From NCBI RefSeq assembly GCF_030719295.1, contig NZ_CP120997.1, forward strand, positions 7,574,001 to 7,638,000: 64,000 nt of DNA, written 5' to 3'. This DNA is from Streptomyces sp. Mut1. Lineage in GTDB: Bacteria; Actinomycetota; Actinomycetes; Streptomycetales; Streptomycetaceae. Both the position numbers and the translations under genes were made by a program. Under the pieces are notes generated by a model. The model was not told the DNA's origin and made no database searches. It worked only from the letters and a program-made list of their open reading frames with translations. Of this stretch, positions 35,625 to 44,054 are shown one piece after another (position 1 is the stretch's first letter; each line of letters starts with the position of its first letter).

Positions 35625-35646
35625 GCCGGACGGGTTCCCGTCCGGC
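35625..35646 (+). terminator. Terminator hairpin after secreted protein gene
   Basis: Perfect 10-bp arms (GCCGGACGGG) with a two-base TT loop, 25 bases after the stop. It separates this gene from the lanthipeptide cluster. The remaining bases to 35886 hold no gene and presumably the lanL promoter. Confidence 0.75.
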
Positions 35647-35886
35647 CGCGACGCGGCGACCGGCCCGCCTCCCGGCCCGTCATCTCCCCGGATCCCGTGA
35701 CCTTCGGCCGACCACCGTCCGACGCTCACCACCCGTGCGCCTCACCGCGCGCCGGGCGGCGCCGCACACGGCAAGAGCAAGCCCTGTGCGCTCGCTGGAG
35801 CAGGTGATTCCGGCCTGTGCGCGTTCCACGTTCACGTGACATGGGCAATTTCCGATCAGCGGTCCTCACCGTTGAGAGGGACACAC

Positions 35887-38559
35887 ATGACGAGCCAAGC
35901 AACCCAAGCCGAGCTGGAAAGCCTTCTCCACCAAGCCCTGCGGAACACCCGGACGGCCGCGCGCTGGACAGCCGCCACCGACGAGACGTGGTGCCGGGTC
36001 GCCGCGCGGTCCGGGACCGGTCGCGACCAGGGCTGGAAGTTGCACCTGTCGGCAACGGCCGCCACCGCGCCGACCGTCCTCGCGAAGGCCTTGGACGTAC
36101 TCCTGCGGGACGAATCCCCCTTCAAGTTCGCCCGCTCCCTCGACCAGGTGAACGCACTCAACTCCCGTGCCACGCCGCGCGGCAGCTCCGGCAAGTTCCT
36201 CACCGTCTACCCGCGCTCGGACGACGACGCGGTCCGGCTCGCCCGCGAACTGCACGCGGTGACAGCCGGGTTGGCCGGCCCCCGGATCCTTTCCGACCAG
36301 CCCTACGCCCCGCACAGCCTGGTGCACTACCGCTACGGGGCCTTCACCGGCCGGCAGCGGCTGTCCGACGACGGCCTGCTGATCTGGTACATCGAGGACC
36401 CCGACGGCAATCCCGTGGAGGACGAGCGCAGCGGCCGCTACTGCCCGCCCTCCTGGGCGGTCTGCCCCTTCCCCGCCGCGGTGCCCCTGCCTCCCGCCAA
36501 GGGGGAGGCGGCCGGCGGCCAGGTCCTGCTCGGCGGCCGATTCACGGTACGGGAGGCGATCCGGCACACCAACAAGGGCGGTGTCTACCGGGCCACCGAC
36601 ATCGACACCGGGGCACCCGTCATCATCAAGGAAACCCGGCCGCACGTGGAGGGCGACGCCTCCGGCCACGACGTCCGCGACTGGCTCCGCGCCGAGGCCC
36701 GGACGCTGGAAGCGCTCAGGGGCACGGAACTCGCCCCGGACGCGCTGGGGCTCTTCGAGCACGGCCACCACCTGTTCCTCGCCCAGAGCGAAGTCCCCGG
36801 CGTCAGCCTGCGCACCTGGGTCGCCGAGCACTTCCGCGACGTCGGCGCGAAACGCTACCGGGCCGACGCTCTGGCCCAGGTCGCGCGACTGGTCGACCTG
36901 GTCGCGGCAGCCCACGCCCACGGCTGCGTCCTGCGCGACTTCACACCCGGCAACGTCATGGTGCGCCCGGACGGCGAACTACGCCTCATCGACCTGGAGC
37001 TCGCCACCGTCGACGCCGCCTCCTGCCTGCCGACCCGGGTGGGAACCCCCGGCTTCAGCGCCCCCGAACGCCTGAACGACGCACCCGTATCCGTGACCGC
37101 CGACTACTACAGTCTCGGCGCGACCGCCTGCCTCGTCCTGGCCGGCAAGGTGCCGAACCTGCTGCCCGAGGAACCGCCCACGAGATCCGACGAGGAGCGA
37201 CTCGCCGCCTGGCTGAGCGCCTGCGCCGGACCCGCGGATCTCCCCGATGGCGTGGCGGACATGATCCTGGGGCTCATGAGGGACGATCCCGCCGAGCGCT
37301 GGGACCCCTCCCGGGCGCGCGAGGCCCTCCGCAGGACGGAAAAGGCGCGCCCCGCGGCGCCCCGGCACGGCAGCCAGGGTCCCGCGGTGCGGGACGAGGA
37401 CCGGCACGACGCGGTCGCCGGACTCGTGAACCACCTCATCGACTCGATGACCCCGGCGGACGACCGACGCCTGTGGCCCGTGTCCACCACGGCCGGGCAG
37501 ACCGACCCCTGCACCGTGCAGCAGGGAGCCGCCGGCCCCCTCGCCGTACTGACGCGGTACTTCGAACTCACCGCGGACCCCGGACTGCCCGAGCTGATCT
37601 CCACCGCCGGCCACTGGGTCGCGGACCGGACCGACACCCGCTCCACCCGCCCCGGCCTGCACTTCGGGGGCCGCGGAACGGCCTGGGCGCTGTACGACGC
37701 CGGACGCGCCATCGATGACCCGGCGCTCGTCGAACACGCGCTGACACTGGCCCTGGCCCCACAAGAACCCACGCTCCACCAGGACATCACCCATGGCACC
37801 GCCGGCAGCGGTATGGCCGCCCTCCACCTGTGGCACCGCACCGGCGACCCGCGCTTCGCCGAACTGGCCGCCGACGCGGCCGACCGGCTGACGGCCGCCG
37901 CCCAGCGCGGCCCTTCCGCAGTCAGCTGGGCGGTACCCGCGGAAGCGGTCACCGGGGAGACCGGCAAGCGATACCTGGGCTTCGCCCACGGATCCGCCGG
38001 CATCGGCTGCTTCATCCTTTCCACCGCGGTGGTGACGCAACGCCGGGAACACCTGGAGCTTGCGGTCGAGGTCGGCGAACACCTGCTGCACAGCGCCGTA
38101 CTCATCGGTGAAGCAGCCCAGTGGCCCGCCCAGGCCGCTGACGAGCCCACCGCCCCGTACTGGTGCCACGGCGCGGCAGGCATCGGCACCTTCCTCGTGC
38201 GGCTGTGGCAGGTCACCGGTGACGACAGATTCGGTGACCTCGCACGGCGCAGTACTCGGGCCGTCATGGAACGCGCCTCCCGCGCCCCCCTCTCCCAGTG
38301 CCACGGACTGGCGGGCAACGGCGACTTCCTGCTCGACATGAGTGCCGCCACCGGGGAACCCGCCTACCGCGCGATGGCCGATGAGATGGGCCGCCTACTC
38401 CTCACCGAAGGAGCGCGCCGCCACGGGCACGTGGTCTTCCCCAACGAGTACGCGGACGTCTCGACCAGCTGGAGCGACGGGGCCGCCGGAATCCTGGCGT
38501 TCCTCCTACGGCTCCGCCACACAGACCCCCGGCACTGGCTCGTCCAGGTGCCGGGCTGA
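35887..38559 (+). CDS. lanL: Class IV lanthipeptide synthetase
   Basis: 890 residues from ATG 35887 (GAGAGGG nine bases upstream). Three domains are visible. An N-terminal lyase-like region (1-210) should eliminate phosphate. A Ser/Thr kinase-like domain (about 215-480) has VIIKE (Lys248), LRDFTPGNVMV (Asp351, Asn356) and LIDLE (Asp369). A LanC-like cyclase (about 510-890) carries all three zinc ligands: Cys760 in YWCHG, and Cys805-His806 in SQCHG. Retained zinc ligands distinguish class IV LanL from class III LanKC enzymes. It dehydrates Ser/Thr in the precursor encoded 45 bases downstream and closes (methyl)lanthionine rings. Confidence 0.93.
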   Translation: MTSQATQAELESLLHQALRNTRTAARWTAATDETWCRVAARSGTGRDQGWKLHLSATAATAPTVLAKALDVLLRDESPFKFARSLDQVNALNSRATPRGSSGKFLTVYPRSDDDAVRLARELHAVTAGLAGPRILSDQPYAPHSLVHYRYGAFTGRQRLSDDGLLIWYIEDPDGNPVEDERSGRYCPPSWAVCPFPAAVPLPPAKGEAAGGQVLLGGRFTVREAIRHTNKGGVYRATDIDTGAPVIIKETRPHVEGDASGHDVRDWLRAEARTLEALRGTELAPDALGLFEHGHHLFLAQSEVPGVSLRTWVAEHFRDVGAKRYRADALAQVARLVDLVAAAHAHGCVLRDFTPGNVMVRPDGELRLIDLELATVDAASCLPTRVGTPGFSAPERLNDAPVSVTADYYSLGATACLVLAGKVPNLLPEEPPTRSDEERLAAWLSACAGPADLPDGVADMILGLMRDDPAERWDPSRAREALRRTEKARPAAPRHGSQGPAVRDEDRHDAVAGLVNHLIDSMTPADDRRLWPVSTTAGQTDPCTVQQGAAGPLAVLTRYFELTADPGLPELISTAGHWVADRTDTRSTRPGLHFGGRGTAWALYDAGRAIDDPALVEHALTLALAPQEPTLHQDITHGTAGSGMAALHLWHRTGDPRFAELAADAADRLTAAAQRGPSAVSWAVPAEAVTGETGKRYLGFAHGSAGIGCFILSTAVVTQRREHLELAVEVGEHLLHSAVLIGEAAQWPAQAADEPTAPYWCHGAAGIGTFLVRLWQVTGDDRFGDLARRSTRAVMERASRAPLSQCHGLAGNGDFLLDMSAATGEPAYRAMADEMGRLLLTEGARRHGHVVFPNEYADVSTSWSDGAAGILAFLLRLRHTDPRHWLVQVPG

Positions 38560-38604
38560 GCGGCAGAAAATCTGCCGCCCACCCCCCAGGAGAAGGAGAA
38601 TCCA

Positions 38605-38760
38605 ATGGAAGCCCAGGACCTCGAACTGCTCGCCCACCTGCACGCCCTTCCCGAGACCGACCCCGTCGGCGCCGACGGAGCCCAGTTCTCGGCCACCTGC
38701 GAGTGCGTCGGCCTGCTGACCGTGCTCAACACGGTCTGTATCGGCATCAGCTGCGCCTAG
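38605..38760 (+). CDS. lanA: Class IV lanthipeptide precursor peptide
   Basis: 51 residues from ATG 38605 with AGGAGAAGGAGA just upstream. The leader (about 1-26) is acidic and helical (MEAQDLELLAHLHALPETDP), with an LxxLPE-like element of the kind recognised by class II/IV enzymes. The core, after about residue 26, is rich in ring-forming residues: Ser29, Thr31, Cys32, Cys34, Thr39, Thr43, Cys45, Ser49 and Cys50, in SATCECVGLLTVL then NTVCIGISCA. The TCEC start and spaced Thr/Cys fit known class IV products. It lies directly between lanL and the exporter. The leader cleavage site and protease are not evident. Confidence 0.92.
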   Translation: MEAQDLELLAHLHALPETDPVGADGAQFSATCECVGLLTVLNTVCIGISCA

Positions 38761-38772
38761 GACCGGCACCAC

Positions 38773-38812
38773 GTCCGGCCGGTGGCTGCCCCGGGGCAGC
38801 CACCGGCCGGAC
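38773..38812 (+). terminator. Perfect 40-bp palindrome after the precursor gene
   Basis: Twenty-base arms with no loop, centred on CCCCGGGG, 12 bases after the precursor stop. Such a hairpin would act as a strong terminator or attenuator and 3' stabiliser, so that precursor RNA exceeds exporter RNA. This is the usual arrangement behind lanthipeptide precursor genes. Confidence 0.85.
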
Positions 38813-38935
38813 CGCCGGCCCCGACACCCGACACGACTGTTCCCCCGACACGCGGCACGCGGACCGGACAGCGCACGGCCTCGCGCCACAGGCCGAGCGG
38901 AACCGAATGGTGACCACCAGACGAGGACCGGATCC

Positions 38936-40048
38936 ATGCAGCTTCACACCGGTGATGACCATCTCGCCCACGCGGCCCCCGCAACGGCCGCCATCGCCAG
39001 CCCGCACACCGCACACCACCCCCCGGACCCCGAGTACGCCATCAGCACCCGCGGCCTCGTCAAGAGCTACCCCGGCCCGGACGGCACGACCACCTACGCC
39101 GTCCGCGAGCTGGACCTGGACGTACGACAAGGCGAGACCTTCGCCTTCCTCGGCCCCAACGGCGCGGGGAAGTCCACCACGATCGCCATGCTGTGCGCCC
39201 TGGCCCGCCCCACCGCCGGACACGCCACGGTGGCGGGCGCGGACGTGCGCACACAGCCCCACCAGGTACGGCAACGGGTCGGCATGCTCTTCCAGCAGAG
39301 CGCCCTGGACCCGGACCTGACCGCCGAACAGAACCTTCGCATTCACGCACGCCTCTACGGGATCCGACGCGTCCACGTCCGACAGCGCGCCGCCGAGGTA
39401 CTGGAGGTCGCCGGACTGACCGACCGGCGGCGCTCTCCCGTACGCACCCTGTCCGGCGGAATGCGGCGCCGCCTCGAAATCGCCCGGCAACTGCTGCACG
39501 CACCCAGCCTGCTGTTCCTGGACGAGCCGACCACCGGCCTCGACCCCCATGCCCGCGCGCAGATCTGGGCACATCTCCACGCCCTGCGCGAGCGGCAGGG
39601 CACCACGCTCTTCGTCACCACTCATCACCTGGAAGAGGCGGCGAACTGCGATCGCGTCGCCATCATCGACCGCGGCCGACTGGTGGCACAGGACACCCCC
39701 CGCGCACTGAAAGCGGCGATCGGAGACGACAGCGTCATGCTGCACACCAGCGACGACACCACAGCACACCGGATCGTCCGCCGGATCGCACCGCCCGAAC
39801 ACTCCGTCACCGTGGACCCCCACGGCGTATGCCTGCGCGTACCCGACGGCAGCTCCTGGATCCCCCGCCTGTGCGCGGCGCTGGAAGGCCACAGCATCGC
39901 CGTCCGCGCCGCCTCCGCGACCCCGCCCACGCTCGACGACGTCTTCTTCCACCACACGGGCCGCAGCATCCACGGCGCACGCCCCGACCCGGCACCGGCC
40001 ACTTCCACCTCCGCCGACCCCGCACAGGCAACCGGCGGCGACCGATGA
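38936..40048 (+). CDS. Lanthipeptide ABC exporter, ATP-binding subunit (DrrA-like)
   Basis: 370 residues from ATG 38936. After an N-terminal His/Ala-rich tail comes a DrrA-type ATPase: LDVRQGETFAFLGPNG then AGKST (Walker A), a Q-loop MLFQQSALDPDLTAEQNL, signature LSGGMRRRLEIARQLL, Walker B LLFLDEPTTGLD and switch VTTHHLEEA. The C-terminal 120 residues form the regulatory extension usual in this group. The stop overlaps the permease start (ATGA). Position after lanL-lanA implies export of the lanthipeptide or producer immunity. No peptidase C39 domain is fused, so leader removal must be done elsewhere. Confidence 0.9.
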   Translation: MQLHTGDDHLAHAAPATAAIASPHTAHHPPDPEYAISTRGLVKSYPGPDGTTTYAVRELDLDVRQGETFAFLGPNGAGKSTTIAMLCALARPTAGHATVAGADVRTQPHQVRQRVGMLFQQSALDPDLTAEQNLRIHARLYGIRRVHVRQRAAEVLEVAGLTDRRRSPVRTLSGGMRRRLEIARQLLHAPSLLFLDEPTTGLDPHARAQIWAHLHALRERQGTTLFVTTHHLEEAANCDRVAIIDRGRLVAQDTPRALKAAIGDDSVMLHTSDDTTAHRIVRRIAPPEHSVTVDPHGVCLRVPDGSSWIPRLCAALEGHSIAVRAASATPPTLDDVFFHHTGRSIHGARPDPAPATSTSADPAQATGGDR

Positions 40049-40899
40049 CCACACTCCCTCTCGACACCCCGGTCGCCCCGTCCGCTGAACGCCCGACCCG
40101 CCTGCAACACGAACTGCGCGCGATCCACGCCCTGATCTACCGCGACCTGCTGCGGCTGGCCGGCCAACGCGCCCACACCGCGCTGATGCTGCTCCACCCC
40201 GTGCTGTACCTGCTGATCCTGGGAGGGGGACTGGCAGCCCTCATCCCCAGCTCATCGCTGGGCGTCGGCTACCAGACCTACCTCTACCCCGGCATGCTGA
40301 TGATGACGGTGCAGACACCGGCCATCCTGGTCGGCATCCGCCTGATCACCGACCGGCAGAGCGGCTACCTGCGCGAACTCCTGATGGCTCCGGTCAACCG
40401 CTCGACGCTGCTCCTGGGCAGCTGCGCCGGTGGCACCCTCGTCGCCACGGCCCAGGGCGCCGTACTGCTGAGCCTGGCCGGCGTGGTCGGTCTGCCCTAC
40501 GACCCGCTCCTTCTGGCGCTGCTGCTCGTCGGCATGGTCCTCATCTCGTTCACCATCACCGCCCTGGCCCTGACCCTGGCGGTAAGCCTTCGCAGACCGG
40601 AGGCGTTCCACACGTTGCTCGGCGTGGTGATGATGCCCCTGCTGTTCCTCTCCGGAGGCTTCTTCCCACTCCGGTCCCTCCCCGGCTGGACCCACGTCCT
40701 GGCCGCCGCGAACCCGCTCGCCTACGGCGTCGACATGCTCCGCGGCAGCATCGCCCTGCGGGTGCCCAACAGCGCGGCGGTCGGTGGCGTCGAATGGGCC
40801 GGCCGGCAGCTGCCCCTTCCCGTGGAAGCGGCCCTGCTCCTGATCAGCGGTGCGGGGGCCCTGATGTGGGCGGGCCACCGGTTCAAGAAACTGGAATGA
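40045..40899 (+). CDS. Lanthipeptide ABC exporter, permease subunit (DrrB-like)
   Basis: 284 residues from ATG 40045, overlapping the ATPase gene by four bases. ABC-2 permease with six membrane segments: MLLHPVLYLLILGGGLAALI, MLMMTVQTPAILVGI, LVATAQGAVLLSLAGVVG, LLLALLLVGMVLISFTITAL, TLLGVVMMPLLFLSGGFFPL and a last one before a KKLE end. The ..LSGGFFPLRSLP.. stretch is typical of the DrrB group. Together with the upstream ATPase it forms a heteromeric exporter. Confidence 0.9.
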   Translation: MTTLPLDTPVAPSAERPTRLQHELRAIHALIYRDLLRLAGQRAHTALMLLHPVLYLLILGGGLAALIPSSSLGVGYQTYLYPGMLMMTVQTPAILVGIRLITDRQSGYLRELLMAPVNRSTLLLGSCAGGTLVATAQGAVLLSLAGVVGLPYDPLLLALLLVGMVLISFTITALALTLAVSLRRPEAFHTLLGVVMMPLLFLSGGFFPLRSLPGWTHVLAAANPLAYGVDMLRGSIALRVPNSAAVGGVEWAGRQLPLPVEAALLLISGAGALMWAGHRFKKLE

Positions 40900-41146
40900 G
40901 GTGCGGGAAAACCGTCATGCCGACGGCATCACGCAGGGACGTCCTACGCCCACCGCGACCGGATGCGGGCCCTGACAAGGCGCGGGCGGGCAGCAGCGTC
41001 GGTGGGCCGCCGCGCGGTGGACGCCACGGCTCCACCTCCACGGCTCCACCTCCACGACGTCACCTTCACGACGTCGTCTTCCACGCGGCAGCCGAAGCGA
41101 TGTCGGACCCGGCGGGGTGGTGAAGGCGGGCCGCCGGAGCCTGCGC

Positions 41147-41176
41147 GCGGATCTTCTCGGGCCCGCGAAGATCCGC
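41147..41176. terminator. Bidirectional terminator hairpin
   Basis: A 30-bp near-perfect palindrome: outer arms GCGGATCTTC and its complement, one T/C mismatch, and a CGGGCCCG core. It lies between the exporter permease and the convergent tetR gene, so it can end both transcripts. The rest of 40900-41146 holds short direct repeats (CGGCTCCACCTCCAC-like) but no gene. Confidence 0.8.
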
Positions 41177-41185
41177 CGGGAGGCC

Positions 41186-41761
41186 CTAAACCTTCCCGCG
41201 GTGGCGGCACCCGGCGAGGAGCGTGGCGACCATGCGCCCGGCGTCGGCCCGGTCGTAGTCGGGGCCCGTGATGCAGAGGTTCCCGATGGCGCGCATGAGC
41301 GTATAGGCGGTCACATCGGGGCCGACCTCGTCGGCGGCGGCACAGGCGTCGAGCAACGTCGCGCAGGCCGGGACCAGGGTGTCGAGCATGAGCTTGTGGA
41401 GGTTCTCCAGCCCCGCGTCACCGGATCCCAGCGCGGCGCCGAGCCCGTGCTTGGTCACCAGGAACTCCACGAATGCGTCCACCCAGCGCGATAGCGCGGT
41501 GAACGGGGAGGCCGACTCCTCCAGGAGCTGGGGCGCGAGTGCGGCGCACGTGTCGATCTGGTGCCGGTAGACGGCTGTGACGAGATCCGCCCGGGTCGGG
41601 AAGTGCCGATAGATCGTGCCGATGCCAACGCCTGCACGCTCGGCGATATCACGGATGGGGGCTTGGACGCCCTGGTCCACGAAGACCGCCGCCGCGGCCG
41701 CCAGCACGCCGTTGCGGGTGCGCTGTGCCTGTGCCTGGCGTACCCCGACCGGTTCCGGCAC
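41186..41761 (-). CDS. TetR-family transcriptional regulator
   Basis: 191 residues from GTG 41761 with AAAGGAGGG upstream. An N-terminal TetR helix-turn-helix: RTRNGVLAAAAAVFVDQG, then IRDIAERAGVGIGTIYRHFPTRADLVTAVY, the hallmark recognition-helix end. The C-terminal ligand domain is helical and resembles the SbtR/KstR2-like C-terminal type (LRRWVD-like SRWVDAFVEFL; TLLDACAAADEVGPDV). It is divergent from the alpha/beta hydrolase gene, and two palindromes lie between, so it most likely represses both itself and the hydrolase. Ligand unknown. Confidence 0.9.
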   Translation of the reverse strand: MPEPVGVRQAQAQRTRNGVLAAAAAVFVDQGVQAPIRDIAERAGVGIGTIYRHFPTRADLVTAVYRHQIDTCAALAPQLLEESASPFTALSRWVDAFVEFLVTKHGLGAALGSGDAGLENLHKLMLDTLVPACATLLDACAAADEVGPDVTAYTLMRAIGNLCITGPDYDRADAGRMVATLLAGCRHRGKV

Positions 41762-41778
41762 GACGCCCTCCTTTGCTC

Positions 41779-41820
41779 GCGGAACAATGTTCCGCTAAGT
41801 TGGCGGAACGGTGCTCCGCC
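41779..41820. promoter_or_regulatory. Two tandem TetR operators
   Basis: Site 1 (41779-41795) is GCGGAACAATGTTCCGC, a perfect 17-bp palindrome about its centre base. Site 2 (41802-41820) is the related GGCGGAACGGTGCTCCGCC, with one mismatched pair. Centres are 24 bp apart. Both lie between the tetR start (41761) and the hydrolase start (41864). Confidence 0.85.
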
Positions 41821-41863
41821 AAAGTATGGCAGAGCGATCTCACCGGGAAAGCGCAGGACCCCC

Positions 41864-42775
41864 ATGTCTTCCAGCCACCTCGACCAGCGGATCGTCGCGG
41901 TCAAGCCCATCACCGTCCCCGCGCCCGGCCGCGGCACCGACCTGCTGGTGAAGGTCACCGCCCCGCTCGCGGGCCAGAACCTGCCCGTCATCGTCTTCTC
42001 CCACGGCAACGCCTGGTCCATGGACGGATACGAGCCCCTCGTCGACCGATGGGCCGCCGCCGGATTCGTCGTCGTGCAGCCCACCCACCTGGACTCCCGC
42101 CGCAACGGCCTCGGGTGGGACGACCCGCGCTTCGCCACCATCTGGCGCGTCCGGATCGCCGACCTCCACGCGGTCCTCGACGGCCTCGGCGACATCCTCG
42201 CCCAGGCCGGCGGCCTGGAGCCCCGCGTCGACCGCGAGCGCATCGCGATCGTCGGTCACTCCTGGGGAGCCCAGACCGCCGGAGCGCTCCTCGGCGCACG
42301 CGTGCTCGACGCCGACGGCACACCCGGAGAGGACTTCTCCCACGCCGCACCCACCGCCGGCGCACTGATCGCCGCGACCGGAACCGGTGACACCCTCACC
42401 CCGTTCGCCGCCGAGCACCTCCCGTTCATGAGGCCGGACTACTCCACCATGACCACCCCGGCCCTGATCATCGCGGGCGGCAAGGACCAGTCACAGCTCT
42501 CCACCCGGGGACCGGAGTGGTTCACCGACGCCTACCACCTCAGCCCCTCCCCGAAGAGCCTGCTCACCATCGCCGAGGGCGAGCACACCTTGGGCGGCAT
42601 AGCCGGCGAGGCCGCCGCCGAGACCACCGACGAGGACCCCGCCCGCGTCGCCCTCGTCGCCGACGCGATCTCGGCGTACCTCCTCAACACCTTCGCCCTC
42701 GACGCCGCCGCGTGGACCGCCCTCGACAACGCCGCTACGGCCGACGACGGCACGTGGAGCATCACCAGCAAGTGA
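41864..42775 (+). CDS. Alpha/beta hydrolase (PAF-acetylhydrolase/chlorophyllase-like)
   Basis: 303 residues from ATG 41864. Oxyanion region VIVFSHGNAW, nucleophile elbow GHSWGAQTAG (Ser), a likely acid in IIAGGKDQS, and the catalytic His in EGEHTLGG. The layout, with the lid-like insert near HLDSRRNGLGWDD, fits small-molecule esterases of the platelet-activating-factor acetylhydrolase/chlorophyllase-like group. No signal peptide, so cytoplasmic. It is controlled by the divergent TetR through two operators, which suggests induction by an ester or its acid. A hairpin terminator follows at 42795-42830. Confidence 0.85.
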   Translation: MSSSHLDQRIVAVKPITVPAPGRGTDLLVKVTAPLAGQNLPVIVFSHGNAWSMDGYEPLVDRWAAAGFVVVQPTHLDSRRNGLGWDDPRFATIWRVRIADLHAVLDGLGDILAQAGGLEPRVDRERIAIVGHSWGAQTAGALLGARVLDADGTPGEDFSHAAPTAGALIAATGTGDTLTPFAAEHLPFMRPDYSTMTTPALIIAGGKDQSQLSTRGPEWFTDAYHLSPSPKSLLTIAEGEHTLGGIAGEAAAETTDEDPARVALVADAISAYLLNTFALDAAAWTALDNAATADDGTWSITSK

Positions 42776-42794
42776 CCCCGGCCGGACCGGAGGA

Positions 42795-42830
42795 CCGGCG
42801 GCGCGGGGCTGCGGGGCCCTGCGCCGCCGG
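42795..42830 (+). terminator. Terminator hairpin after hydrolase gene
   Basis: Ten-base arms (CCGGCGGCGC and its complement) with an inner GGG/CCC extension, 19 bases after the stop. Confidence 0.7.
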
Positions 42831-42976
42831 CAGGCCGTACTGAGCATTTCGGAATGCGCTCCGGCCTCTGCGCTGATGCGGCGCTCAAGGACGCGACGGA
42901 ACCGGCAGCCCTGGTCGCGCGTTGGCTCGGCAGGAAGTTCCGGGAGGAACCTCCCACACCGAAGTGGAGGTGCTGC

Positions 42977-43438
42977 ATGACGATCGCGATTCGGGCTGCC
43001 CGGGATGAGGAAGCGAGCTTCCTGTCCGACCTGGCCCTCCGTTCGAAGGCCCACTGGGGGTATGACGCCGAGTTCCTTGCCTCGTGTCGCGAGGAACTCA
43101 CGCTCACAGGCCCGGAGCTCGCAGGCCGTCGCACAGCCGTTGCGGAGCGCGCCGGCACCATCGTGGGCTTCACGACCTTCGAGGGGGAGCCGCCGCACGG
43201 CGTTCTGGGCATGATGTTCGTCGATCCTGACGCGATCGGACAGGGCATCGGCCGTCTGCTGTTCACCCGCGCGGTCGAGACCGCTCGGGCCCTGGGGTTC
43301 ACCCGGTTCACCATCGACGCGGACCCGAACGCCGAGCCGTTCTACGAGGCCATGGGAGGCGTCCCTGTCGGCCGAGTTCCCTCCGGCTCGATTCCAGGCC
43401 GGGCCCTCACCCAGTACGTGTGCGAGATTCGGAGCTGA
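42977..43438 (+). CDS. GNAT-family N-acetyltransferase
   Basis: 153 residues from ATG 42977 with GTGGAGG eight bases upstream. GNAT fold order: TIAIRAARDEEASFLSDLALRS, VAERAGTIVGFTTFEG, then the acetyl-CoA pyrophosphate loop DPDAIGQGIGRLLF (Q/R-x-x-G-x-G/A), and FTIDADPNAEPFYEAMGG as motif B. It would acetylate an amine on a small molecule or peptide; the substrate is not readable. The frame is open upstream to 42854, but no ribosome site supports that start. Confidence 0.85.
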   Translation: MTIAIRAARDEEASFLSDLALRSKAHWGYDAEFLASCREELTLTGPELAGRRTAVAERAGTIVGFTTFEGEPPHGVLGMMFVDPDAIGQGIGRLLFTRAVETARALGFTRFTIDADPNAEPFYEAMGGVPVGRVPSGSIPGRALTQYVCEIRS

Positions 43439-43525
43439 CGCCCCGTTTCCGCCGGCTGGGGAGGCGAGCAGGCGGGACGGATCAGCGGCCCCCACCGGCC
43501 GCTCGCGCGAGAAGGAGAAACGAGC

Positions 43526-43993
43526 ATGGCGGTCCAGCGGATGGACAACGTCGGCATCGTCGTCGAGGACATGGACGCCGCCATCGGGTTCTTCGTGGAG
43601 CTGGGTATGGAACTGGAAGGCAGAGCGACGGTCGAAGGCCCCTTCGCCGACCGGTGCACCGGACTCCACGGCGTCCGCTGCGACATCGCGATGGTTCGCA
43701 CCCCGGACGGCCACAGCCGGCTTGAGCTGTCGAAGTACAACAGCCCCGCAGCGATCAGCGAGGGTCCGCGCGACCGGCCGCACAACGTTCTCGGCACGCA
43801 CCGCGTCATGTTCGCCGTCGACAACCTTGAGGACACCGTCGCCCGCCTGCGCCCCCACGGCGCGGAACTCGTCGGTGAGATCGCCCGGTTCGAGGACAGC
43901 TATCTGGTCTGCTACCTCCGCGGTCCGGAGGGCATCATCGTCGGGCTGGCCGAGCAGCTGCGCCGAGTTCCTGCCCGGAAGCTCAGAGCGTGA
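43526..43993 (+). CDS. VOC-family protein
   Basis: 155 residues from ATG 43526, with GAAGGAGAAACG upstream. A glyoxalase/bleomycin-resistance fold with MDNVGIVVEDMDAAIGFFVELGMELEG, RCDIAMVRTPDGHSRLELSKY, HRVMFAVDNLEDTVARLRPHGAELVG and CYLRGPEGIIVGLAEQL. The final Glu region EGIIVGLAE is at the usual metal-ligand strand. Probably a lyase, dioxygenase or resistance-type binder. It precedes the amidohydrolase gene by 61 bases, so both may share a transcript. Confidence 0.8.
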   Translation: MAVQRMDNVGIVVEDMDAAIGFFVELGMELEGRATVEGPFADRCTGLHGVRCDIAMVRTPDGHSRLELSKYNSPAAISEGPRDRPHNVLGTHRVMFAVDNLEDTVARLRPHGAELVGEIARFEDSYLVCYLRGPEGIIVGLAEQLRRVPARKLRA

Positions 43994-44054
43994 GCCGTTC
44001 AAGGGCTGCCCAAGGGCTGGGGACGCTCCGGCCGAGGCGCGTAGGTTCGTAACC

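Noticed and set aside
35887..38559. Class III (LanKC/labionin) synthetase
   Set aside because: The cyclase domain retains the Cys and Cys-His zinc ligands that class III enzymes lack.
40906..41123. A small plus-strand gene after the lanthipeptide exporter
   Set aside because: Low-complexity Pro/Arg/His composition over short direct repeats, no ribosome site, and no family pattern.
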